NCBI GenBank assembly: GCA_964567485.1
Contig: CAZMMX010000055.1
Location: forward strand, 1-17,394
DNA: 17,394 nucleotides
Direction of reading: 5' to 3'
From: UBA1413 sp964567485
Lineage (GTDB): Bacteria > Bacteroidota > Bacteroidia > Bacteroidales > Prolixibacteraceae
In this document: positions 1 through 7,084 of the stretch, piece after piece
Numbering within the stretch: position 1 is the stretch's first letter
How the letters are laid out: each line of letters opens with the position of its first letter
Notes under the pieces: generated by a model
Seen by the model: the letters and a program-made list of their open reading frames with translations, nothing else
Told to the model about the DNA's origin: nothing
The model's database searches: none
Program-made: the position numbers and the translations under genes

Positions 1-1895
1 AATTCGGTGCCAAAGGCCCTGATTTTTTTCAGCGACATCTTCTCCCAGGCGGCAGGCAGCCGCGGCGTGAAGGTGAAGGAGTGCAATCCGGTAGGGCGGA
101 TGCCAAACAAGCCCTCGGTGATCACACGTCCATAGAGGCCGCTCTCGGCCGACAGATGGCGCTGGCTTCCCTCGGGCCAGGCCTCGATGGCATAGGGGAC
201 ATGTTCCCCCAGCAGCCGCTGACGGGAATAATAAGAGAGGTAGTCCATGCCCTTTTCCGTCTCGCCGCAGGCCAGCACGCCCCTCAGGGCATACAGGGTA
301 GAGCGGTCCCAGAAGGTCTCGCTGCCTGCCTGGGTCAGTAATCCGTTTTCCGTCCACAGCCGGGGAGAAAACAGCGCCCTGAGGGTTTCCGCCTTGCGGT
401 CATAAATCCCCACTGTCAGGGGGATGCATATCCAGGAGCGCAGGATGTCGTTTTCCTGGTAATAGCGATAGGTGTTAAACCCCTCCACCACGCCGCCGAA
501 ATAGCGGTCGATGGCAGCCCGCAGTTCCGTGGCCTGTTTCCGGTAAGCGGCCAGCTGCTTCCGGGGCTTTTCCAAATCGTGGCCGAGATAAACGGCAGAG
601 ACCAGGGCGTCGTAGTAAAGCGATGACGTGCACAGGTTTGCGTCGCCGGCGGGGAAACGGCCTTCCAGTTCGTCAGAGTCGGAGGCGACCACCCCCCCGT
701 CGTTCAGGTTTCTCCGGCAGTATTCGAGGCACCACTCCACCAGAGGCCACAACTCTTCAGCCTCCTGGTTGTCGCCGCGGGCCAGGGCATACCGTGCCGT
801 CCCATAGGCAATCATGGCCGCGTCACCACGGTCACCGGCACCATTCCAGATATCGCCACCTTCAGCAATGATCGAACTGGGAATGGGCTCGTACGCCTCA
901 TTCATGAAGCGGGCAAAATGCCGGAAGGAATTCAGGGCCGACTGATTCCCCGTCGCATATCCGAGAAACGGAAAGAAAGGGTTGATGTATTCAGCCTGGT
1001 CATTGGCCCAAATAGCGGCATAGTAGGATTCGCCACCCGGACCGTGCATCAGTCCCCCTTTGGTTCTGTAGATGCTTTCGGCCCCACGGATTTTGGCAAA
1101 AGCAAACATGGTATTCAGCGTCGCGTCGGGGGTCTCCAGCACCAGGTGATCCCATAACTGGTCGACCAGGGCTCTGCGTTCCCGCCATTCGACTTCCACA
1201 TCGAGGGGCTCCCCGGCCTCGCCCTCTTTGAAAGCCTTAAAAGTGGCATAAAAAACCACGGAATCGCCCCCGGGGAGGGTCATGCCGGGAACGCCGGAAA
1301 GAGAAGCCACCACCTGATAGCTGCCATCCACGCCCTTTGCCGGGTCGGTACGGGTCACCGATTCCGCCTCCGGAATTTCCACCATCACGGAAGCCTCCCC
1401 CAGGTTGCGCAGGACATACTTCTCGCACCAGGCGGCTTTCCGGGTGGAAGGAAAAAGGAAACGGGTCAGCCCTACCCTTCCGTTCCGGGGAAGCGAGAAT
1501 TCACTTTCCACCGTCATCATACCGTCAAGGGAGATTCTTGTGACCACTTCCTGAGGCAACCTGCGCGCGTTGACGGTGACCAACCCTCCCGGCAGGTCCC
1601 ACCCCAGGCGGCGCATCAGGCTGGCATGGGTATTATTGGGGATGGTCCGCAGCATGGGCCATACAAAACTCCTTTCCAATACAAATCCCCGAAGATGGTC
1701 CACACCGTAGCGCAGAACAACGGAGATCTGCTCCCCGCTCATCTCGATATGGTCATGGTGCGGCAAAGCACGCTCCACGTTCCAGGTGATTCCTCCGGAA
1801 GGATGGATCTGCCAGCGGCTATTCTCGGGAAGGGTTTGGGCATAACTTCCCAGGCTGATCATCAGGAAAAAAAGAAGGGCGATTCTCTTGTTCAT
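1..1895 (-). CDS. Secreted (alpha/alpha)6-barrel (six-hairpin) glycosidase-like protein, 3' end outside window
   Basis: About 631 residues are visible; the frame is open from the ATG at 1895 to the window edge, so the C-terminus is missing. Residues 1-20 (MNKRIALLFF, then a hydrophobic stretch ending SYAQ) form a signal peptide, so the protein is exported. Residues about 25-240 look like a beta-rich N-terminal domain. From about 250 the sequence turns helical with barrel-like blocks: GGLMHGPGGESYYAAIW near 280-296, AEGGDIWNGAGDRGDAAM near 344-361, and AIEAWPEG...HLSAESGLYGRV near 569-591. The visible end, EGLFGIRPTGLHSFTFTPRLP, resembles the C-terminal beta-sandwich that closes many GH78/GH95/GH63-like enzymes. 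The GH78 motif DGPTRERxGW is absent, so I give no CAZy family. Acidic residues in the GDRGD and EAWPEG blocks are candidate catalytic residues. It is the last visible gene of the minus-strand series, 142 bp after GH110. Substrate is unknown; an alternative is a non-catalytic barrel protein. Confidence 0.75.
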   Translation of the reverse strand, partial: MNKRIALLFFLMISLGSYAQTLPENSRWQIHPSGGITWNVERALPHHDHIEMSGEQISVVLRYGVDHLRGFVLERSFVWPMLRTIPNNTHASLMRRLGWDLPGGLVTVNARRLPQEVVTRISLDGMMTVESEFSLPRNGRVGLTRFLFPSTRKAAWCEKYVLRNLGEASVMVEIPEAESVTRTDPAKGVDGSYQVVASLSGVPGMTLPGGDSVVFYATFKAFKEGEAGEPLDVEVEWRERRALVDQLWDHLVLETPDATLNTMFAFAKIRGAESIYRTKGGLMHGPGGESYYAAIWANDQAEYINPFFPFLGYATGNQSALNSFRHFARFMNEAYEPIPSSIIAEGGDIWNGAGDRGDAAMIAYGTARYALARGDNQEAEELWPLVEWCLEYCRRNLNDGGVVASDSDELEGRFPAGDANLCTSSLYYDALVSAVYLGHDLEKPRKQLAAYRKQATELRAAIDRYFGGVVEGFNTYRYYQENDILRSWICIPLTVGIYDRKAETLRALFSPRLWTENGLLTQAGSETFWDRSTLYALRGVLACGETEKGMDYLSYYSRQRLLGEHVPYAIEAWPEGSQRHLSAESGLYGRVITEGLFGIRPTGLHSFTFTPRLPAAWEKMSLKKIRAFGTE

Positions 1896-1900
1896 CGTTA

Positions 1901-2042
1901 TCAGGTTATTGCGGTGCCCACCGGCAGTTTTCCGGCGGCACCCTGTTATGGGTTATTTCGGCCTCCCAGGGGGAGGCCCTGTCTTTGGAAACTCCTCGCG
2001 GCAGAACCTGCGGGGAACACGCTCACCGGGATTCAGGTTATT
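1901..2042. repeat. 10-bp direct repeat TCAGGTTATT bounding the spacer
   Basis: TCAGGTTATT occurs at 1901-1910, just upstream of the start codon at 1895, and again at 2033-2042, overlapping the stop codon of the GH110 gene. The pair bounds 122 bp of hairpin-rich DNA. It could be a chance match, a duplication of sequence around gene ends, or the scar of a small inserted element. I see no convincing terminal inverted repeats just inside the two copies, so no mobile element is claimed. Confidence 0.4.
1913..1978 (-). other. Hairpin-rich spacer between GH110 and the barrel glycosidase
   Basis: The 142-bp spacer 1896-2037 contains two clear inverted repeats. GGTGCC (1913-1918) pairs with GGCACC (1937-1942), with an inner CCGG/CCGG pairing (1921-1924 with 1932-1935). 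GGCCTCCC (1960-1967) pairs perfectly with GGGAGGCC (1971-1978) across a 3-nt loop. A weaker ACCC/GGGT pair (1940-1943 with 1950-1953) competes with the first. No T-run follows either stem on the minus strand, so these are not classical intrinsic terminators. They could stabilise the 3' end of the upstream message, mark an RNA processing site, or be a REP-like element. Confidence 0.5.
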
Positions 2043-3762
2043 TCATTTCAATGATCACCCTGTCACAGTTTTCCGTCACAAAGGGGCGTTTCTCCTCATG
2101 GATATAGGGATAGTCGTTTGTTTTCACCACGGAATTGTTTCTGAAGGTAAAGCCATCAACGCCATAGATATTCACCAGGCGCGGGTCGAAACCCCGGAAG
2201 GTATTCCCCTCGACCAGAATATTCTGATGGTACCGGCTTTTTTCGCGGTCGGCCCTGATGCCCGATCCCACCTCAATGCATGACTTTCCCCACACCCCAT
2301 AGTTGCAGTTCTCGAACAGGTTATTTCTGATGGTCACATCCCTCACTCCCGACTGCTCATACCAGTAGGTCCCGTCGCCTTCAAAAAGGATGGAAGCCCC
2401 GGCAATGTGGAAATAGTTATTCTCAATCAACACCTTTCCCCTGGAGCCGATGAGCAATCCGCGGGCCCTGTTGCCCCGCATCTTACAATTACGGATGATC
2501 ACATCGGGGTGGGTATCGGTGGAAGCGACCACATCCTTCACTTTCACCTGCGTAGGAAGCGGGGCCTCCAGAACGATCCTGGTAAACTCCTTATTCAACC
2601 GTTCGGCCTCTCTGATTTTCAGGTGTCCATAAGCGATCAGGCTTCTGGCGTCAGTGAGTTCCAGGGAGACCCCGGGTTTGAGGAAGTCAAAACCATGTTG
2701 TTGGGAATGCTTGAGCTGCATAATCATCTCCTGGGGCGACAGGATAGTGTCGATCACGGCATAAATGCCATGAATATTCGTGGCGTCGTCCTTCTGGTTC
2801 TCGAAGATACAGTCCAGCATTTGGATGGTGCCGGTGCAATTGGAAAAATGGGTGGCATCGGCGGTGATGCTGATAATTCTGTTTTTGCCCGGTGCAGGGG
2901 TAACATGGACATGGTCGAGCGTGATATCCCCCGAACGTTGGGCAATCACCCCCATACCGCCACAGTGGTAGATATTTACATGTCTGAGGTCGATCTTCCG
3001 GCTGTCAGAGACGATAAAACAGGGAATCAGCCTGTCGCCAGCCCCAAAGACCAGGATATTCCCGTTTTTTCCGGTGAGGTTTTCCTTGAAAATGCGCACG
3101 CTTCCGTTTTCGAGCTTTTCTGCGGGCATGGAGCCATTCGAAAAAATCCAGTAGTCTTTGGCCATGAAGGCCGTTTCGCGTTTCACCGGGTCAAACTCCA
3201 GCAGATTGGTATAGGGATAGTCGTTGTTCTCCTTATCGTGGAATTTCAACCGGCCTTCGGTGACCGTCCAGGGATAATCATCGCTAAAACGGATATCCAG
3301 ATAGTCTTTTCCGGAACCTTCAATCACCCCTTCGGAATGAAAAGTCCGCACATAATCCACGGAAATATCCTTCACCGTGATATCAGAGGCGTCCTGCATC
3401 AGGAAGGGCGTCACATAACCCGAAAAGAGCAGGGTAGTTCCGTTGCCTTCGACGGTAAAACCATGCATTCCAGTAAGGTTAAAGGCGATCCGTTTCAGGC
3501 TTTCGTCATTGTTGCTGACAAAGGCATACTGTTCGGGCAGGTAAGCAGGAGTGATGAATAAGGTCCCTCCCGGAAGAACGAGTTTATCGGCCCCGGTGGC
3601 CCGGCAATGGTTCAGAGCTCTGGTCAGGGCGTACCCGGCATCTTCCCCGGGCATGATGCCCTGAAGAAAATCCTTCAGATAAACCGTTTCACTGCGAGCC
3701 ATCATGGAGGCACCCAGCAGGAGCAGGAGTGTAAAAAACTTTTTAAAACGGGAAACGAGCAT
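2038..3762 (-). CDS. GH110-family exo-alpha-1,3-galactosidase-like right-handed beta-helix protein
   Basis: 574 residues, close to the roughly 600 usual for GH110. The start MLVSRFKKFFTLLLLLGASMMA is a signal peptide, so the enzyme is periplasmic or surface-exposed. The body is a parallel beta-helix: repeated short strands such as DITVKDISVDY, DVIIRNCKM, KVLIENNYF, DVTIRNNLF and ILVEGNTF. The family assignment rests on the central block ADATHFSNC (301-309) ... ENQKDDATNIHG (321-332). Asp302, Asp325 and Asp326 are spaced 0/+23/+24, which is the spacing I recall for the three catalytic Asp residues of characterised GH110 enzymes (D321, D344, D345 in a Pseudoalteromonas enzyme). Known GH110 members remove terminal alpha-1,3-linked galactose, for example from blood-group-B or linear alpha-Gal structures, by inversion. 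The gene lies 56 bp after the esterase, probably in one transcript. An alternative is another beta-helix glycosidase or lyase, but the Asp pattern argues against it. Confidence 0.8.
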   Translation of the reverse strand: MLVSRFKKFFTLLLLLGASMMARSETVYLKDFLQGIMPGEDAGYALTRALNHCRATGADKLVLPGGTLFITPAYLPEQYAFVSNNDESLKRIAFNLTGMHGFTVEGNGTTLLFSGYVTPFLMQDASDITVKDISVDYVRTFHSEGVIEGSGKDYLDIRFSDDYPWTVTEGRLKFHDKENNDYPYTNLLEFDPVKRETAFMAKDYWIFSNGSMPAEKLENGSVRIFKENLTGKNGNILVFGAGDRLIPCFIVSDSRKIDLRHVNIYHCGGMGVIAQRSGDITLDHVHVTPAPGKNRIISITADATHFSNCTGTIQMLDCIFENQKDDATNIHGIYAVIDTILSPQEMIMQLKHSQQHGFDFLKPGVSLELTDARSLIAYGHLKIREAERLNKEFTRIVLEAPLPTQVKVKDVVASTDTHPDVIIRNCKMRGNRARGLLIGSRGKVLIENNYFHIAGASILFEGDGTYWYEQSGVRDVTIRNNLFENCNYGVWGKSCIEVGSGIRADREKSRYHQNILVEGNTFRGFDPRLVNIYGVDGFTFRNNSVVKTNDYPYIHEEKRPFVTENCDRVIIEMK

Positions 3763-3818
3763 GGTTCAAATTTTATGATTTTATAAAAATAGTAAAGAGC
3801 GACGACGTAACCACAGAA

Positions 3819-5264
3819 TTACCACACCTCATTCCATTGATCGGTGCGGAAGGGGACCAGGGGCAACCCCATGGTCGTTCTGACGTTGGCTACCGGAACA
3901 TTTCTGAAGGCATATCTGACGGCCACGGGTTTGGGCACTTCGGCGCACTGCACTTCGATCTGGTTTTTCCACCAGAGATGCCGTGCGCTGGCCTTATGGA
4001 ACTTCCGGTCCTCCCCGGCCAATTCAAAACCTTCGATTTTCCCGGTGTAATAATCAAAACTGTTCATTTCATTAAACTGGTTTTCACCCGAGAGATGGTT
4101 GAACGTCAGAATGGCCTTTGCCTCATCAAACACGACCTCTTTTATCGTGGGTGCCATGGCCGGGAACCCCTTCAGACCATAAGTTTTGTCGAGGGCCAGG
4201 AAGGCCAGTCGCTGTCCCACTTCCGTTTTCTTCGGGGGATGGATGCAGGTAGGATGACCGATATCATTGGTCGCAGCAATTCCGGCGTGGGAGAGTTGTT
4301 CCAGGGCTTTGTACTGGGCTTCCACCTGCAGGGGGAGGGCAATCTTCTCAACTCCCTCATAGGTGTAGGGCGCCAGTTGAACATAATAGAAAGGCATCTC
4401 CTGATTCTGCCACTCCTTCCTCCACTGATTCACCAGCGCCACCATCAGTTTGTCATAATCATAGAAATTATGGAGATTGGATTCTCCCTGGTACCAGATA
4501 AACCCCCGGGCCGTATATTGAATGATGGGGCGAATCATCCCGTTATATAAAAGTCCGGGTTTCGATTCCTCTGATTCTCCTGACTTTGCCGCCACCAGAT
4601 CCAGTCCGGCTATTGTTTCGAGTGTTTTTTCCGGCATCCAGGCCTCAATGGAAGAGCCGCCCCAGTGAGAAGCGATGATACCCACGGGAATGCCGAGGAT
4701 TTTGTGCAGCTGCCGGGCAAAGAAATAGGCGGTGGCGCTGAATTCCCCCACACTTTGGGCATTGGCGCATTTCCATTCGCCCTGGCACTCCTCCTGGGGA
4801 GTTCCGGTGGAATGACGGGCGACCGTGAACATCCTGATTCCGGGGTATTCCGAAGCTTCAGCGATCGCTGACAGGGCATTTTCCACGGGTTGTCCCATAA
4901 AGCCGGTGACCGGCATTTCCATGTTCGATTGCCCCGAAGCGATCCAAACCTCTCCAATGAACACATCATTGAGGAGCATCACGTTTTTCTCCTTCAGGGT
5001 GATTTGGTAGGGTCCTCCGGCATCCGGGGTGTCAATTCCGGTTTTCCAGGTACCGTCTTCCCCTGCCATGACCGAATAACTCTTTTGGTTCCACGAGGTC
5101 TCAATTTGGACGCGGGCACCGGGAGTTGCTTTTCCCCACAGGCTGACCACGCTGTTACGTTGCAGCACCATATGATCACCGATCACGGCAGGAAGGGAAA
5201 TCTGTGCGAAAGAGGAAAAACAGAGCAACCAGGCGGCTAAAACAAATACTAATTTCTTCATCAC
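3819..5264 (-). CDS. Sialate O-acetylesterase-type SGNH carbohydrate esterase
   Basis: 481 residues, a normal length for this family. MMKKLVFVLAAWLLCFSSFAQ is a signal peptide; the second Met (ATG at 5261) could equally be the start. Residues 22-100 form the usual N-terminal beta domain (LPAVIGDHMVLQR, WGKATPGARV, GTW). The SGNH catalytic blocks follow: WIASGQSNMEMP with nucleophile Ser113, ASHWGGSSIEAW (199-209), FIWYQGESN (255-263), and the histidine block CIHPPKKTEVGQRLA with His342. The Asp that I recall two residues before this His in most relatives (DIHP) is Cys340 here, which is odd. The predicted reaction is removal of O-acetyl esters from sugars; family members act on sialic acids but also on other acetylated sugars, so the name should not be read as the substrate. 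The gene starts 12 nt past the T-run of a terminator that follows susD, so its expression probably depends on read-through. Confidence 0.88.
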   Translation of the reverse strand: MMKKLVFVLAAWLLCFSSFAQISLPAVIGDHMVLQRNSVVSLWGKATPGARVQIETSWNQKSYSVMAGEDGTWKTGIDTPDAGGPYQITLKEKNVMLLNDVFIGEVWIASGQSNMEMPVTGFMGQPVENALSAIAEASEYPGIRMFTVARHSTGTPQEECQGEWKCANAQSVGEFSATAYFFARQLHKILGIPVGIIASHWGGSSIEAWMPEKTLETIAGLDLVAAKSGESEESKPGLLYNGMIRPIIQYTARGFIWYQGESNLHNFYDYDKLMVALVNQWRKEWQNQEMPFYYVQLAPYTYEGVEKIALPLQVEAQYKALEQLSHAGIAATNDIGHPTCIHPPKKTEVGQRLAFLALDKTYGLKGFPAMAPTIKEVVFDEAKAILTFNHLSGENQFNEMNSFDYYTGKIEGFELAGEDRKFHKASARHLWWKNQIEVQCAEVPKPVAVRYAFRNVPVANVRTTMGLPLVPFRTDQWNEVW

Positions 5265-5276
5265 TGTTTCTTTTGT

Positions 5277-5314
5277 AAAAAAAGCCCCGGAAGGAGAATT
5301 CCCCCTCCGGAGCC
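5277..5314 (-). terminator. Intrinsic terminator between susD-like gene and esterase
   Basis: On the minus strand a GC-rich stem of about 13 bp (5284-5313, with three G-U pairs and an AATT loop at 5297-5300) is followed by seven T (complement of A at 5277-5283). The core pairing is CCGG (5307-5310) with CCGG (5287-5290), continuing inward through GGGG/CTCC. It lies 27 bp after the susD-like stop codon and 12 nt before the esterase start, so it probably gives partial termination rather than a full operon end. Confidence 0.85.
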
Positions 5315-5340
5315 ATACTATTTATTAACTTAAAAGAGGG

Positions 5341-7064
5341 TCACTGTCCACTCCAGGGGTTCTGGTCATCCTCGCTGATGGCATCGTTGTTCAGAACCTC
5401 CATCTGGGGAATCTGACAGAAGAAGCGATAGTCGTTGGATTCCAGGAACGCCATGGGATTTGTGTCGGAAACGTTGTAACCGTTCAGGAACTGCAAACCC
5501 CACACATAATGGCCACCGGGGTTGGTGGTTGATGCGCCATACCTGACCAGTCTTTTCTGGAGGCGTACCAGGTCATAAAAGCCCGTCTGGCCTTCGCANN
5601 NNNNNNNNNNNNNNNNNNNNNNNNNNNNNNNNNNNNNNNNNNNNNNNNNNNNNNNNNNNNNNNNNNNNNNNNNNNNNNNNNNNNNNNNNNNNNNNNNNGG
5701 AGGCGTACCAGGTCATAAAAGCCCGTCTGGCCTTCGCAGATCAGCTCCTTGCGGCGTTCGACGTAAATTTTCTCCAGCAGGTCAGTCCCTGAAGCCTGCG
5801 TCGTCGGCGTGGCATTGCGGGCGGTCTGAAGCCGGTTGAGCAGGATCAGTGCCTCAGGCTCTTGCCCACTCTTGGCTGCCGCTTCGGCCATAATCAGCAA
5901 CATCTCGGCACCACGCATCAGGCAGACTTCCGGACGGGTCGCGCTTCCAATCACACTCCCCCCGTCAGCACCATAATGTTTGTACTTGTCGAAGGCCCAT
6001 TTGGTATTGATTTCATTATCGGCATTTTTGGTCCTTTTCCAGAACTGATACCGGTCGTCTTGCTTTTCAAAGAGTTCCTCAAACTTGCTGTCGGCAAAGA
6101 AATCAAGGAAGGAATAGATGGGACCGTCGGAATAACCTTCCCCATAACTCTCATCCTGGTTGAACCAGAAGTTGTACTGGGTTCCTCCGCCCAGGTTATT
6201 GTCATTGGTATACTGCATAGCCCAAACGACTTCGGGATATCCTCCCGAGATCATCTCATCGAAGCCAGACCGGTATTCTTCACGCGTCATCAAAGTGCTG
6301 TGGTTGTCATAGACCTTTTTGGCTTCGGCATACGCGCCCTGCCAGTTTTGCATCACCAAATAAACACGGGCCAGGATTCCGGAAGCGATTTCCTGATTGA
6401 TAAACCATTTTTCAGCAGGTTCATAACCTTGAAGCAGCGTCTTGGCATCGGTCAGGTCGGTGACGATCTGGGCATAGACCTCTTCTACCGTGGAGAAACC
6501 CTTATGGGCATCATCGCTCGATGAGGTGCGCAGAATCACCCCTCTTTTGTTTTTGGCGATGGCGTAGGTCTGTTGGTAGTTCTGAATCAGATGGAAATAA
6601 GCAATGGCGCGAATAGCCAACGCCTGACCCTTGATGTTCTTCTTCTCTGATTCACCTCCAGTGGCATCATCGATATTGGTAATCACAATATTGGTCAGGT
6701 TGATGATATTGTAGCACATCTTCCAGATATTTCCAGCGATTCCATCGGCCTGTGTTTTAGCATTGGAATACTGGTAAGAGGTCAGCTGGTCGCCGCCCAT
6801 ATTGGTATGGCAGATAATATCGGAGCCTCCCAGGTCCACATACATCTGTAATCCGGGAAGCCCGGCAAAAACACGGTCGGTCCCCTGGGAGTTAAACAGC
6901 AGCTGCTTGTAAGCCGATGTAAGGACTTTGTCAAGCTGAAATACATTTTTATATACTTCGGTATCAGACACTTCAATGGAAGGACTGGTCGTCAGCGACT
7001 CCTCGCATCCCGCAATGGTAAAAACAAGCAGTAAAATGCAGAGTTTGTATTTTAGATTCTTCAT
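5341..7064 (-). CDS. SusD/RagB-family outer-membrane glycan-binding lipoprotein, interrupted by an assembly gap
   Basis: MKNLKYKLCILLLVFTIAGCEE carries a lipobox (TIAGC, Cys20), so this is a lipoprotein. It binds glycan at the cell surface as the lid of the SusC transporter. The helical, TPR-rich SusD fold is supported by GQALAIRAIAYFHLIQNYQ, ARVYLVMQNWQGAYAEAKKV, PEVCLMRGAEMLLIMAEAAA and IYVERRKELICEGQTGFYDL. Read straight through the 100 Ns the frame stops early at 5484 with an unrelated tail. If the identical 40-bp flanks (5559-5598 and 5699-5738) are merged and the Ns dropped, 140 bp go and the frame continues ...YDLVRLQKRLVRYG... to a typical SusD end, CQIPQMEVL...QNPWSGQ, with TGA at 5341-5343. 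That gives 528 codons, 527 residues. The start lies 20 bp after the susC-like stop, with AAGGAGA (7071-7077) 6 nt upstream, a strong Shine-Dalgarno for this phylum. Confidence 0.93.
5559..5738. repeat. Identical 40-bp contig ends flanking the N gap
   Basis: The 40 bases at 5559-5598 (starting GGAGGCGTAC, ending GGCCTTCGCA) are repeated exactly at 5699-5738, on either side of the Ns. Such a match is what two overlapping but unmerged contig ends produce. Both copies encode the same SusD stretch, CEGQTGFYDLVRL, which a real gene would not be expected to contain twice. Confidence 0.95.
5599..5698. other. Assembly gap of exactly 100 N
   Basis: One hundred unknown bases, the conventional placeholder for a gap of unknown size, fall inside the susD-like gene. 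The flanking 40-bp identity suggests that no sequence is really missing. Confidence 0.98.
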
Positions 7065-7084
7065 AAATCTTCTCCTTTTAAGAA

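Noticed and set aside
1901..2042. Small transposon or MITE in the spacer
   Set aside because: The 10-bp direct repeats are suggestive, but there are no matching terminal inverted repeats and no second copy in the window.
2407..3561. 384-codon open frame on the plus strand
   Set aside because: It lies wholly antisense to the GH110 gene, shows no domain-like pattern, and mirrors the codon bias of the real gene.
3837..4550. 237-codon open frame on the plus strand
   Set aside because: Antisense shadow of the esterase gene, with no recognisable protein features.
5484..5598. SusD reading frame ending at 5484 as read through the Ns
   Set aside because: The frame after the gap is wrong; the merged contig ends give a family-typical C-terminus ending at 5341.
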